A stretch of DNA of 64,000 bases from Isoetes taiwanensis. Its lineage: Eukaryota; Streptophyta; Lycopodiopsida; Isoetales; Isoetaceae. The position numbers were made by a program, and so were the translations under genes. A model generated the notes under the pieces. It saw only the letters and a list, made by a program, of their open reading frames with translations. It had not been told where the DNA came from and searched no databases. Shown here one piece after another: positions 24,000 to 36,089 of the stretch (the first letter of the stretch is position 1; each line of letters starts with the position of its first letter). The DNA is taken from positions 124,001 through 188,000 of the forward strand of contig JAJEKV010000292.1 of assembly GCA_021234155.1 (NCBI GenBank). The letters are read 5' to 3'.

Positions 24000-25910
24000 T
24001 TAACACCATTAAGTATATTCTCTCAAACCTTATAGTATTTTGCAAACCTTAATATACAGTATACAAAAACTTGTGCATGCATACCCCACAAACGAGGATC
24101 GCTATGTACGGTCCAGATCTTGGAATAAAGGGCAAATATGCCCATCGGCAAATATGTGCTGTATTATACAATTCATACATATTCCATATAAAACTTACAG
24201 CGTATTGAACGTATCCCTGGCTGGAACTTATAAAGGGAAAAGTAGATAGGCATCTTAATAGTAATGATATTGAAAGAGAAGTAAAGCCATACCAGACTTG
24301 CACTGTAGTAGGGAATAGTGGGATTCTTCCTTTGAAATCATATAGCAATGTCATAGATAGGCATGAGATGGTGATGAGAATAAACAATGCCAGGACAGAC
24401 GGGGTTTGAATAACGTGTTGGTAGCAAGACTAGCATATCATTCATAAGTAGCAATGTTTCATGGTTCTGTTCTAGGGACCATTTTGGAATGATATAGTTT
24501 ACCACTGTCAAGTCAAGCATCTGATAGATGTTTCCTTTTGCCACTTCGAAAAAAGTTCCATTTATAGTCACTGATCCAAGATTTGATACCCTGTGCGTCC
24601 AAAATTGCAATATTATTTCCTCAAGCATTTTTTTGAAAACAAAGAATAGGTATGTGACAGAATGGATTAGGGCTCACGATGGGATCATGTTCCACTACTC
24701 TTAGGCATCTTGGCCATGCTTTCTTTAGGCATTTGCAAAAAAGAGGATTTGGCTGGTCTGCAAATGCCAAGCATCATTACCATGCCCCCAAATGTGGGAA
24801 TTTGATCTGCATGTTAGAGTACATAATAATCAAGATGAAAAATCTGAACTGTGAAATTCTTGTTCCTGAGCTGGTTCTTGAGCCTGGTGACATTTTTTTG
24901 GGCGAAATTTTACTGCTTATAGTTGGACCAAAGGGTACAAGGCAAACGGCCTTTTACCTTTGGAGACCTTTACCCACTTAAAATGTGTATATATTGGTCG
25001 AGAATGCCCTGAATCATGCACTCAATAATGAAAGCCATGAGCTTTGGAGACGCCACAATGCTATTTTATGTTGTAGATGCATGTGGGTCTTTTCGTAGTT
25101 TGAAGCTGCACAGGAGCGGCCTAAAGAACCCTAATATTGGCCGGAATGTCCACGTCTACCCTGCCAGAAGAGTTAGATCACCATGTCAAGGATTTCCTCT
25201 CCATGCCAATTCCGGCATGCATACATGTCAGAAACAGGTATAAGATTTAAGAGGAAGATAACCAATCATCATCTGACCACAGATAGATAGCTTCACTTCA
25301 AAGGAAAGCAAAGCTTTTGCTTCAAGCGCTTTTGTGCTACATCAAAATACAACATATCGGATCACAGCTAACAAACGTAGACAAATTGACAAGTTACCTG
25401 CTTCACTGTAGGCTGCAGAGGCAGGAGAAATCTAGCTTCCGGTGATGAAAGTGCCAGCCAAAAGAGCAAAAGCCAAGCGGCGGGGCACAAAAATGGAGTC
25501 TTTCGGGCTTCTATTTTACTCCCATGTTTCGACCGCAAGACCGCAAGATCACTGAATGTGACTATGGGCAACTAAGTATGGCAATGCACTGAATGCAACT
25601 ATGGCAATGCACCGACTGCAAGATATGACTATGGCAATGCACTGAATCCGATTATGGCCAAGATTCACAAGATGCGTTTCCATGCCTGGTCTCTTTAAGA
25701 AGTAAACAAGCAGACAGGAAGCCGAAATCGGCTTAGTCGGGGCCGACCAGGTGCCTCTCCCGTTAGCCGGTTTGAAGAATAACTGTGCAGCAACGAAAGC
25801 CACCGCCAGTTTATAGCTAATAACGGGTTTGTAGCAGTTATTGTCATATTCTGGGTATGTAATTGGCATATACTTAGAATGTGCCACAAACCCACATGAA
25901 CGAGGGTTTG
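24000..25910. other. Open frames without family assignment
   Basis: The longest frames are 24338-24628 minus (96 codons), 24679-24981 plus (100 codons) and 25549-25941 minus (130 codons). I recognise none of them. The 130-codon frame overlaps an imperfect tandem repeat of ACTATGGCAATGCACTGAAT units (25577-25660), which makes it suspect as a gene. Confidence 0.3.
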
Positions 25911-25914
25911 CCTC

Positions 25915-26798
25915 CTTAGGGGCAACCCAAAAATACCCCAAATTTGTTACGTAATTGCGAAAATACCCCTAATTGTCTGAAAATTGTAGAAATGCCCTTC
26001 TTCCGCCGATGGATCTGCCCTTTTTCCTTGAAATACTTATAAAGATCGTCACACAAGAAACTTTGGATCTTTCCTCTGATTCAAAAATGCAATTTTGAAG
26101 CCTTGGATGATTTTTGGCAGCTGCTTCCTACCCTACAACCCCGATCAAAAGTCCTGCTAAAAAGGTTGGGTGGTTCTGATATTCAGAAGAGGAAAGCATG
26201 TGATGCACGCAATCATAGAACGACTCTGGTTACCATAAATGGAGATATTTTGAAGCTTATTTCATCTTTGCACTCCACAAGGTTTCAACGGCGGCATTTT
26301 CTTTCAGAAGCATGATCCAACATGTGTTGAGTTGCATTTTGTAAAAAGCTTATCTAATTCGTTTTGCTCAGGCTGCATGTTGGAGAAGATAATCCGGTGA
26401 TCAGCTGGTGATCATGAAGGAGAAAAACATAGCCTTTGAAGGATTTTTCCATTAGCATCTACATTTATGAAGCAAGTGAAAGCTATCCGTAATGTCGCAG
26501 ATGCCTTATTTGCTGAATTAATTTCTGTTGTTCAGAAACTCATGGCAGGTTATAGCTTCTAGAAGGGGCAAATCTTTCATATCCATGCTCTTCATGGTCT
26601 AGATAACAATTTTATGCAGAAAGCATGCTTTTCATCCAGAGAGTTTAACAGCAAATCCAGTTGGATGAGAAGTTGATCCAAAGGAAGAAGCATTGCTACT
26701 CCGGTAGGAGGAAGGGCATTTTAACAATTTCTACAAAATGAAGGGCATTTCGACAATTACCCAACAATACATGGGTATGCTTAAAAATTTCCCTAGTA
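25915..26798. mobile_element. Short inverted-repeat element, about 0.9 kb
   Basis: The left end reads CTTAGGGGCAACCCAAAAAT followed by ACCCC. The right end, read inward, starts TACTAGGGAAATTTTTAAGC then ATACCC. Both sides continue with AATTGT..GAAATGCCCTTC. The arrangement is like the elements at 17236 and 59092. No transposase was seen; a 70-codon frame inside (26103-26315) is unassigned. Confidence 0.45.
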
Positions 26799-26899
26799 AA
26801 TATGACTGGAAGGCTTCATTTCATTATGAATGCATCTGCAAATAGCTGAAGGTTATCTTTGGAGGAACTTGTAGGGGAAGGGCAAATTTACGATCCCCA

Positions 26900-28347
26900 T
26901 TTCTTTGATTTCGAACTTCATTTGAGGGATTTTACGCCTTCCTCACATTCCATCAGCCTCAACACACCATTTTTCACATCTTGGGCACTCACCAATCCCT
27001 TCATCTCATCGATAAGTGCCTCTAAAATCCAACCCAATCTTCCCTCCTCCACAATCAATTTCGGGTTCAAGTGCGCCGCCCAAAGGGGCCATGCAAGCAA
27101 TGGAACTCCGGTTGCCAGCACTTTCTAGGGTCGAGTTCCATCATGATTGGCTAAGAAATCCACCAAGCGGAACGATGTTGGAGTACCTCGACCGAGGTGC
27201 CCATTTTACCACAATACCTTCTTCTTCATTCAGCCCTTCAAAAATCCAGCCCAAATCTTCATCCTCCCCACAATGATTCGGCCTCTGTATCCACAAAATG
27301 GAACCTTGCTATCCATTACTCCTTTCGCAATATTTTCACCTGCTCCTTTCCCCAAAGACGTCACGGCTTCCAAGCGACACATACAAAGACCGGACCCATA
27401 CGCCGCTTATCAAGCCAACCCATGCACGATCGTCCTCCACTGTTAACCCAATTTCATTCCCTTGCATTTCATTACAACCAGCGTAGTGATGCATTGGCGT
27501 CTGAGCAAGTAATTGGGTAACATTTTCCGTGATTGCCTCTCTTTGCTTTGGGTTCTAGTTCTTCAAAGAATTTACCAAATTCCAATCTCTTGTTCGGCTT
27601 TGCACTTGCAAAGGTATTCTCTGTGAAAGGCAATCTTCGCGGTACTATCATAGGGATCTCGTTTTGCATCAAAATCGGATCACTTGATAACGCAATTGGG
27701 ATGGTGCTACTTGCACTTGGATCTAAAAGAAAAAAACCCAAATTAAAACCAAAAACCGCTCAGTAATGGATGGAAAATTGGCTTCCTTTGATTGTAAGTT
27801 AGTCGGCTACTAAAATAAAACCGAGATATGTTTTCACCTTTAATGGGGACCAATCCTTGGGCTCTCGGCTCCTCAAGTTCCGATATACAAGATGAGTGAT
27901 GGCATTTGAAGGAGAAAGCGTGGCCATATTTAAGCCAAATCTATATACGCAACCCGAGAAGACCAATGCACAAAGAAGTCAGAAATTATACATGCCCTGA
28001 GCAAGGATTTTTCCTTAGTTCTTGCTCCACAAGGTTTTCGAGCGGTTTTCTCAGACTCTCCACTTTGGCCATCATTAGCTCAACACCTTTCATTCCGGCA
28101 AGCTTTTTGGTTTCTTCATGAGAAAATCCGGCAAGCCCAACAAGCTTAAAATGGGATCTTGGTCCACGGATCTTCCCGATTGCTTGGCGGTGTCCAAGAG
28201 TCTTTCATGGTTGCCTTGAGTGTTGACAAAAGTAATGGAAAATCCCATTTTGTGAGGATTTTGGACAACCGCATTAAGCGGATTTATGTGGCCATCTGCA
28301 GGAAATGGCAAGACGATAACATGAGGCCTTCTTTGAGCGGATGCCAT
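26900..28347 (-). pseudogene. UDP-glycosyltransferase (family 1), decayed
   Basis: Family 1 UGTs transfer a sugar from a UDP-sugar to small metabolites in the cytosol. The minus strand starts MASAQRRPHVIVLPFPADGH at 28347, the classic N-terminus with its catalytic-type His, followed by NPLNAVVQNPHKMGFSITFV and NTQGNHERLLDTAK. The middle part shows ISDFF.HWSSRVAY-like blocks in shifted frames. The sugar-donor PSPG box survives as VVKWAPRSRYSNIVPLGGFL, then SQS, a stop and WNSTLES at about 27120-27215; the stop and SQ replace the HCG of functional boxes. LLAWPLWAAHLNPKLIVEE follows in another frame. With several frameshifts and stops this is a pseudogene. The acceptor cannot be inferred. Confidence 0.85.
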
Positions 28348-28429
28348 AGCCAAAATTTCTTGGTCTGTTGTTCCATTCTCAATTTTGTTTAAGCGCACAA
28401 ATGCACTAAACAAAGTCCCTTTCTTTGTG

Positions 28430-28800
28430 GGAATTCATTAGAGGATTTATTGTGGCAATCTGCAGAAATGGCAAGAACTATGACATAAGGCCTTCTATGA
28501 GCAGCCCTTTGAGTGTTCTTTAAGTCTTTTGTCTTTTTGTTCTTGGCTTCACCAATAGATCAGCAATTTTTTAAATTGGACCAGACAAAAACAAGTACAA
28601 GGTTTAGCAAAGCCCATTCTCAGTTTTTCTTTAGTGCACTATGGATACAGGCATGTATAGAACTACTATTAATAAATAATAAATGTTGATGTTTGAGGAG
28701 ACCTACCGGTTGCAATTCAAGATCTAATTGTGTCAAGCAATACCATAACACGAGGCCTTATTTGAGCAGGTGCCATAACCAAGCTTCAATATGTTGTTGG
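28430..28800 (-). pseudogene. Two further 5' scraps of the UGT gene
   Basis: About 28436-28515 repeats, on the minus strand, the stretch encoding AQRRPHVIVLPFPADGHINP with small indels. About 28735-28790 repeats its first part (ATGGCACCTGCTCAAATAAG then GCCTCGTGTT). They lie in the same orientation just upstream of the larger copy, so the locus was once a tandem UGT cluster or was amplified in pieces. Confidence 0.65.
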
Positions 28801-29114
28801 CATAACTTTTTTTGTTTAATGCACTTAGATGGCTACTTGCATAGAGAACTTCTATTAATATAGAATGAATGTTGATGTTTGAGCTGACTTAAAACTTTTA
28901 ATTGCAAACGTTTGCAATTCTCGATCTATTCGCCATTTTCAAGGACAAAAATCTTATGATAATGATGCACATGTGCATGCTCCGCGTGCTTCAATAAAAT
29001 ATTGTTTGGGGGTGCCACCTCATGTCTCATTTCAAGTGTCATGGTTGGTGCGAATATAAATGACATTGGACACATGTGTTCATTCTCTCTACCTACCAAA
29101 AAAAATTATAACAC

Positions 29115-29604
29115 TTGAATGATTGTCCAAAGCATGACTGGACACATGGTGTTCATTCCCTACTTCACTTCTCTTCCCATCGCCCTCCTACCCTCCTGCC
29201 TTCTCTCCCCATCGCCCTCTTACCCTCTTGCCTTCTCTCTCTAGGGTTTGTCATCTTGCTCTCAATAGGGTTTTCCCCACATACCCCAATTTTTTTTCAT
29301 CCCTCTATCCCAAATAATTGCAAAACGGAAGTAAGTCCCCATTTCAAATTCTAAGCATCCATAACGCATTTGATGCAATTTTCCTGCTTTATCCTAATCT
29401 TTGTTTGCCCTAAGAAGTTGCACTAAGGGCATTTTAGAGTCCCCATTTTGGATGTTAATCATTCAAAACGCGCTTTGCGCAACTGCTTTGTCCTAATTGT
29501 TGTGCCCTAATTTATGTTTTACTGAAAAAGCTACGCGAAGGACATTTTGGAGTCTTATTTTGGATTCTAAGCATCCAAAAAGCACTTTGCGCAACCCTTT
29601 TTTA
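29115..29604. repeat. Pyrimidine-rich block and 100-base tandem repeat, left part
   Basis: 29180-29310 (CTCTTACCCTCTTGCCTTCT...) is repeated at 32430-32550. From 29340 three diverged units of about 100 bases follow, each with a GCATCCA-AA-C and TTGCGCAA core. Matching units resume at 31540-31720, so the repeat was split by the LINE in between. Confidence 0.65.
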
Positions 29605-31535
29605 ATTTTGAGGGTAAAAGTATGTATTAATATATAAAAAATTTACATAGGACATCCCCAAGTGGGATTGATAGAAAGAATTGTCACGGGTGGATATTAC
29701 TCATAAGTGTCAAAGCTTGTACTAAGAAGCTGCTACACCAGTCCTCCCTAGCCTTGGATTACTAAAGGGATAACCATCTTCATCCAGACTTAGGTACTAT
29801 ATGGTTCTAGTAGCGGTTCTAGGCAACAAGACCTTGGGAGAAGGCCCCACTTGAAGATGAAGATCCACCTTCTATTCCCCGCACAATTTTAAGTCCAACT
29901 TCCAATGACATTTGAAAAATGACTAGAATCCCCTTATATTGCCATATCTATCCAAGTTCTTGTTGTAATTACGGCCTAATCCCAACTTGTCTGCAGCCCT
30001 TAATGGGGATTGTGGCATTGGCAGTCCATACAACTTCCTGACTTTATACTCTGCCCCATCTCCACACATCCATCTATCCTCTTCCCCTACAATACCAGAA
30101 AGCACATTGACATTCACCATAATCTTCTTAAAGATCTTCCTATCACCTTCCCCAACACCTAGAACTAGAGCTTTAAATCTTGTCCACGTAATCCATCCAT
30201 CATTTCCCCAATTGCCCAACCCATAAACTCCACCCAAGACGCCACTTATTGAACACTCGAGGGTGTATAAGCGCAAGAGGGAGTGCATTCCTCTCTCAAA
30301 TCCTAATATTCTAAAAGATACTCAGTTCCTCGCCTCCCGTTGAACATCTGCTGGACTAAAGAGTTTTCGCACATCCCCGCCAAGCTTCTAGTATTTTCCT
30401 CATTATTGGGGAGATACCTCAACCCATTGAAAATTTATGAAAATAGGAGCCAACCTCATCTCTATGAGTCGAAGGTTTCCCCTTTATCTTTCCCTGTTTA
30501 AGCCAAGATCTTACAAAGGCAATAGTTGGAGATGCATCCTCCCGAATAGCCCTCCATACAAATTTATTTGCGCGGAATCTTCCCTTGGACCATTGGGTCT
30601 TTACATCCCAATCCCCATCCTTCTTATCTCGGCACATTTCATTAACCACGCAACCCCGGCTATCTCTCCCCAACCCCACCCAAATGAATTTATGAATAAT
30701 TACCAACAACCGGTCGTATATATATTTTCGTGCCACGATAGCGAAGAATAGTAGATATGGATAGCATTAGATACTGTCACTCTCCCCATAGTGGACAGGG
30801 ATTTGCAAGACCAGAGGTTAACCTTTTTTCGGATCCTTTCTATAATTGGTGACCAAAGGCCTTTCAAATTTTCTCCAAGGTTGAGTGGCATAACCAAAAA
30901 ATTTTTTAATAGTCTCCTCAGGGCCGCCACTATATGTGATAATTCTATGCCCTAACCCTTATATCAATGGCTTCTTCAAAAGGCCATATGACATCACATT
31001 TAGCATGATTCAGCCCAATCCCTGATATGGAGTAAAAAGAATTTAATACATATTGAATTACAAGAAAACTCCCATTCATCGTAACTTAAGAAAAGAAAGG
31101 TCTCGTCTGCATATTGCACAATAGTCAGATTTTGATTGGAGCCTGGAAGAAGTAACCCATTCAGCAATCCCTTGGTTGTCAAGCTTTTCACCATACAGGT
31201 TAAGAGGTTTGCCATGATTAAAAAGAAGGTAAAGAACAAGGGGACACCCCTGTCTGATCCCCTTTCTGAGCTCAAAGAGACCTGATGGCTGACCATTAAC
31301 TAGGACAAATGCTGATGCCATTTTATTTAAACCCATAACTAGATCTATAAAGTTTATCTCAAAGCCCATGTGAGCCATCACCTATCTTAACCTACTCTAC
31401 CTGAGAGGGTCATAAGCTCTACGAAAATCTAGCTTCAACATTACACAATTCTGATGGGATAGCTTGCACTAATGGAGCCCCTCTTTGGCTGCCAGATAAT
31501 TATTCAAAATGTACCTGCCTGGGAGCTACTCTGCC
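29605..31535 (-). mobile_element. 5'-truncated LINE (L1-type reverse transcriptase)
   Basis: The minus strand first shows PGRYILNNYLAAKEGLH and MLKLDFRRAYD (31380-31525), matching the start of the non-LTR reverse transcriptase palm with its first catalytic Asp. FELRKGIRQGCPL and IVQYADETFLF follow (31000-31300), where the catalytic YADD has become YADE. Downstream blocks such as ERIRKKVNLWSCKSLSTMGR (about 30800) and the connector up to 30000 are typical of plant L1 C-termini. Frames are broken by stops. The 3' end, in minus-strand sense, runs into an A-rich tail at about 29605-29615. It lacks ORF1, the endonuclease and the start of RT, so it is a dead, 5'-truncated insertion. Confidence 0.85.
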
Positions 31536-31539
31536 TTAA

Positions 31540-31720
31540 TTTTTCTACCCTAATTTTTATTTGCTCTAAAAAATTGCACGAAGGATGTTTTAGATCCCTA
31601 TCTTGGATTTCAAGCACCCAAAACATGTTTTGTGCAACTTTTTTGCTTTGCCCTAATTTGTGTATCCCTCAAAACTCATGGCAACTCTTGTGGACCCCAC
31701 CTCAAATCCTAAAGACGTGA
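31540..31720. repeat. 100-base tandem repeat, right part
   Basis: Two units carrying TTGCACGAAGGATGTTTTAG and TTTTGTGCAACTTTTTTGC resemble those at 29340-29604, on the far side of the LINE. Confidence 0.6.
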
Positions 31721-32430
31721 ACCTTAGTAGAGACGCCATCAAAACCTAGCTCAAACCCGAGTACATGTCCAGTCACACCCACCGGCCTCGGTGCTCTGAT
31801 GGCCCAGCTCCTCTAGGAGGAACACCCGGACATGCCATCACGAAGATGGCTCGGATTGCAAGGAAAGGCAAAGCTAAGCCTCTTTCATAGGAAGGAAGGC
31901 CCGAGAAAATGCTCAATCAACGAAATTGGCTCGACAGGCAGATGGCTACTGCTTAGATCAGGCAACACACTAGGCATTAACGGAGAGCTAGGGTCAGATC
32001 CAGGCGAGAGTTGAGAGTAACACCACTCGGATTGCAGTAAACGCGTAGATATCTGACCCTTAGTACCTGAATTGCTAAAACGACAACTGGCTACGGTGAA
32101 ATGGTGTGTTGCAAGGATGGAGGCCACCATACAACAGTTGGAGGACAACATCCACTTGGTCTAGTTTGAAAGGTAGCAGGAAAGGTTGTGTTCCCTGTCC
32201 ACCAGCGTTGGAGCTATGACATATGACAGGAAATGTTTTGAATAGAAGAAGAATGCATCTCTCTACCTTCGATCAGGAGATGCCACCATGTTGAGAAGAA
32301 TCCAGGCAGCTACCAAAGAGAGCCAGTCACAACTCCAAGTCTTTCAGGGCAGGGTCGGCACACTCAAGATGGTCATGTGAAGTGAATTATTGTAGTTACC
32401 TCCTAGCTACAGAAATTGGAGCGCTGACTC
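31721..32430. other. Unassigned, possibly decayed plus-strand coding
   Basis: Plus-strand blocks such as CVARMEATIQQLEDNIHLV (about 32105-32160) and RIQAATKESQSQLQVFQGRV (about 32295-32360) look like coiled coil and are interrupted by stops. A retrotransposon gag-like origin is possible but unproven. Confidence 0.25.
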
Positions 32431-32548
32431 TGCTACCCTCCCGCCTTCTCTCTCCATCGCCCCTCTTACCCTCTTGCCTTCTCTCTGGGGTTTATCATCT
32501 TGCTCTCACTATGGTTTTTGCCCACACACTCCAATTTTCCAGCCCTCT

Positions 32549-32550
32549 TA

Positions 32551-32626
<76 letters not shown>

Positions 32627-32674
32627 CACCTAACCTACCTACCTACCTACCTACCTACCTACCTACCTACCTAC

Positions 32675-32722
<48 letters not shown>
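32549..32722. repeat. Compound (TATC)n-(TACC)n-(TATC)n microsatellite
   Basis: ATCT repeats run from 32549 to about 32625, ACCT repeats from about 32635 to 32676, then ATCT again to 32722. The open frames across it encode only YLSI/YLPT repeats and are not genes. Confidence 0.95.
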
Positions 32723-35560
32723 GAAAATGAATAAGCTATTATTATAGCGGTGGTAGTGGCATGAGGAGTGGTGGTATCACCAAGGATGGCAATGGTTGTA
32801 GTGGTCTTCCTAGAAGTCTACTTGGGCCTCCTAGGAGTCTGTCTAAATCCGTCTTTGAGTTCTTGCTTGATTTTGGAAGCCCCATATTTATTTTTGCTCT
32901 TGTTGAGCTTTGCAGGATGATGTTGTGCCCCTGGTTTTTGTCGTTGTTGCCATCATCTCCATCTTTTCCAGCCTCTTCATCATCCTCTTCATCTGAAGCA
33001 GGTGCCTACCTTTTTCCAACTCCACAAGCTATTTGATGGATTTGGTGTCCATAGCTTCTTGGATGGCTGCCAATGTCTTGTCTAGTAATTGGAATAGCTC
33101 TATGACAAAGCGCTTCAGTTCTTCATTATAATGGTATCTCAGGATCCGGCCCCTTCTTTTTCAGTGACAGAAGAAACCTTCACTCTGGCAATAGTAAGCG
33201 TTTGCTAAGGATTGCTAGTCCCCTTGCTCATTTTTTATTTCGTCAATCTTCTCCAACCATTCAATCTGGTTCTTGAGGAACTTAGCCCAATCGATTATGG
33301 AGTATCTTCTTAGATAAGGCATCATCTTTCTTCTCTCTGTAGAAGAGGTCATCCTTCAATTGGATGTGTCTTCCCAGCTCAGCATACCTCCAATTGTACT
33401 ATCTTTATTTTGACTTTGAACATTAACATGCTTTTGAGTTTTATTTTGAACTTTCGAATTAGTTTTGATAGAAGGAACAAGATAGCAGTACCCATTTCTA
33501 AAGTACCTAGTGTAGGTACTTTGGCAGGTTCCAAAAGTGGACACCTGTAGCATGCTTATGCCCGACGATAATGTCAAATGAAAGTCTAAAACTTTTAAAC
33601 GATTAGAGCATCAAACATGTTATTACTTGATTTTTAAAATCTGAAGTTAAAAATTCACCTCAAAATGAGATTCTATACATGGTACAATGAGGCCATTTGA
33701 ATACATGTATTTGATACAAATGTTCTATGTGCCCGAAATGCAAAGAATCTCTCTTACTCCATTCACAGACAAAAACATGTATAAAAAAAACTAAAATGCA
33801 ATGTACATTTTCTAAGCTACATACAAACCACATCACTCAAGATGATGAAATTCCAATCCAAAAAGCCCTACTAGCATTGGAGATACAAAGCCCTATTAGC
33901 GTTGGAGGTAAAAAGTCCAATCACCAATTCACACAATCTTAGGCATGTACGAACTGCTCCTTTCAAACTTAATGTCTATAATGTTCACATGGGAAGCACT
34001 TCTATAATCCATCTGAAAATCTACATCATGCCAAAGTTTGAAACAATCATCAAATCAACTATGGAATTCGTGAACTTACCTCTAACTTCTCAGTTAATCA
34101 TTGCGCACAATGACATCAGATCTAGAGGGAACATTGTCTACAAACAAAAAGTCGCAATGGACCCCACGAAGCATGAGGGGTAGAAGATCATAAATTTGCA
34201 ATCCCGCTCGATATCCAGAAGAGCTTGCGTTGCTCCTTCTATTGGAGTGCACATACATATTATGATTTAGAGTTGCTGCTACTTTTTCTTTCCATATGGT
34301 CTATAGATAATCATATGATTAAGTTAAAAGGAAATGATTGATTGAAGCCTTTAAATCGACTTGTCACGCGTTAACGTCAACTTTAACTAAATCCAAAATG
34401 TGAATGGCACCAGTCAATAACCATTTCTGGCCTACAACAAAAACACATCTATAAATGCAATGGTTCTATGCCACCATAGAACCATCACTCTTGGGAAGAC
34501 GGAATACCATTGGCCTATTTTTATCAGATTTTTTCCTTTGTCTCCATATATTGTCATTACCTTTCCAGTTCTTTCCCATCGGCCTTCTCTTTGAGCGTTC
34601 CTTTTCTCCTTTTTTGTTTCTAGTTTTGGTTTCTCTTTTGATTTCTAGTTTTGTTTTCTTTTTTGGTTCTAGTTTAGTTTCCTTTTTTGTTTGTATTGCT
34701 TATTCTATGCGTAAGAAAGGCTAATAAGGTTTTATGGATGTTCATGATATGTCTCATTTAAGGGAAAGATCTAAGAGGTAGATCTTAGCTAAGGAAATAA
34801 TGGTTATAGAATCAGTACATTCTTATACATAAGGTGGAAGTTGTTGCATTTCCAGTGTTGTTGCAATAAAAACTTGTTTGCTTCTCCTGTTTAAAGTTTG
34901 TTTTGCGTTGTTACAATGGGAAACTTTTTGGGCTTCCCTGTTTAAAGGATGTTTTTCTTTCTGGCTATAGCATGATTGAAATTGCCTTCCTGATCTGCCC
35001 TATAATTTCATTTCATTGCTAGCGAGGTCTCACAATCACAGAGATCGGCCTTATCTCCCCAAAACTTTTTATAGCTGATCATTCCTAGTATTATTAGGGA
35101 GACTATTTTTTCTTTCTTTGCTCTATCTGTCTGGTAAACCTGTATCTTATGAAATCGTTCTTCTCTCATATTCTTGAAACTTTCTGGAAATTCATGAATT
35201 TTGGCTCTATGGCTTCTTAGCCAGCTTATTTCTTAATTTCAGTGCGACAGAACCCTAAGTTACAGGGTTTTTTATATCTGGGGTTTCTGTCGACAATGTT
35301 TTTCCCTTTATCTGATCCGACCTTTTTCCAACACATGCGCTCAGGGACAAGCAGCTTCCGGGGGGATTTTAGGGACTTTCCTGAGACATGATCTGCTAGA
35401 AAATCCACCGGAACTCATATTTCTTGTGCAAGCCCCTTCTGTTTTTTCTTTTTCTCCTTCCCTCTATCGATGATGGCAGAAATTATTAAATGATGACAGT
35501 ATGTTTAGTGAAAAATTCTTTAGCTGGAGAGTCTATTTCAGACCCCTAGCAAAACCTAAA
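32723..35560. other. Long stretch with no firm gene
   Basis: The minus strand at about 32760-33360 has broken coding-like blocks (EELKRFVIELFQLLDKTLAA, then a Met/Lys/Glu-rich run), family unknown. A small perfect hairpin (ATGGTTCTATG / CATAGAACCAT) lies at 34458-34484. The remainder to 35560 is AT-rich and featureless. Confidence 0.35.
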
Positions 35561-35641
35561 TTTTCCTTCGGGTGATGGCTCCAGGTGTTCCAAAGTTTGA
35601 CCCATCACATTATCATGTCTATCAAAATGATTTGGTAATAT

Positions 35642-36030
35642 ATGGGTGCTCGTGTAGATGAACAAATATACTATGGAAGCCGCCAGAAGAAGGTGCGTGC
35701 CATTGCATCAACCGTAGAGCTTAAGATGAAAATCTTCATGAATAAAGCCATTATTATAGCCGCCAAGAAGATTACAGAATTATTGTGGCAGAGGCTGCAA
35801 CTCAGATGAGTTAGCCATGCTAGATTTGATCTTGACAAAGAACTAGAGGCCATGTATGTACATCATGAGAAATTGAAAACCCTTGTTAATGCTCTTCAGA
35901 GATATGGGCTTGAGCTGGAACTTCCCAAGAAGAAGTAAGTAACTTACATTCTGCTTATAGATGTTGCATTGTTAAATTGGCCTAATAACAGTGTAATCAT
36001 GGATTCAGGTCTTCATCAGAGGAGAAATGA
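35642..36030 (+). pseudogene. Spliced 3' remnant of an unrecognised gene
   Basis: From an ATG at 35642 the plus strand reads MGARVDEQIYYGSRQKKVRA, continues through one in-frame TGA (35807-35809) into RFDLDKELEAMYVHHEKLKT and RYGLELELPKK, and meets a perfect GTAAGT donor at 35935. An acceptor at 36007-36008 (ATTCAG) restores exactly the same frame and gives SSSEEK and a stop. The conserved frame across the intron argues for a real gene tail. The region is highly charged and helical in character. I cannot name the family. The internal TGA and absence of upstream exons suggest a pseudogene or truncated duplicate. Confidence 0.4.
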
Positions 36031-36089
36031 GCAGCTTGGGACACCTTCTTCAGCATTCACAATTGTAGAGGTATGCCATGATGATCTCT

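Noticed and set aside
25549-25941. 130-codon minus-strand open frame
   Set aside because: No recognisable motif, and part of it is made of an imperfect tandem repeat; listed only as unassigned sequence.
26859-27520. Four overlapping plus-strand open frames of 62 to 107 codons, Pro/Ser-rich
   Set aside because: They are antisense to the UGT pseudogene, whose minus-strand motifs explain the open reading.
29987-30751. Plus-strand open frames of 79 and 104 codons
   Set aside because: Antisense to the LINE C-terminal region.
32382-32734. Open frames of 74 to 86 codons rich in YLSI and YLPT
   Set aside because: They are translations of a compound tetranucleotide microsatellite in three overlapping frames.
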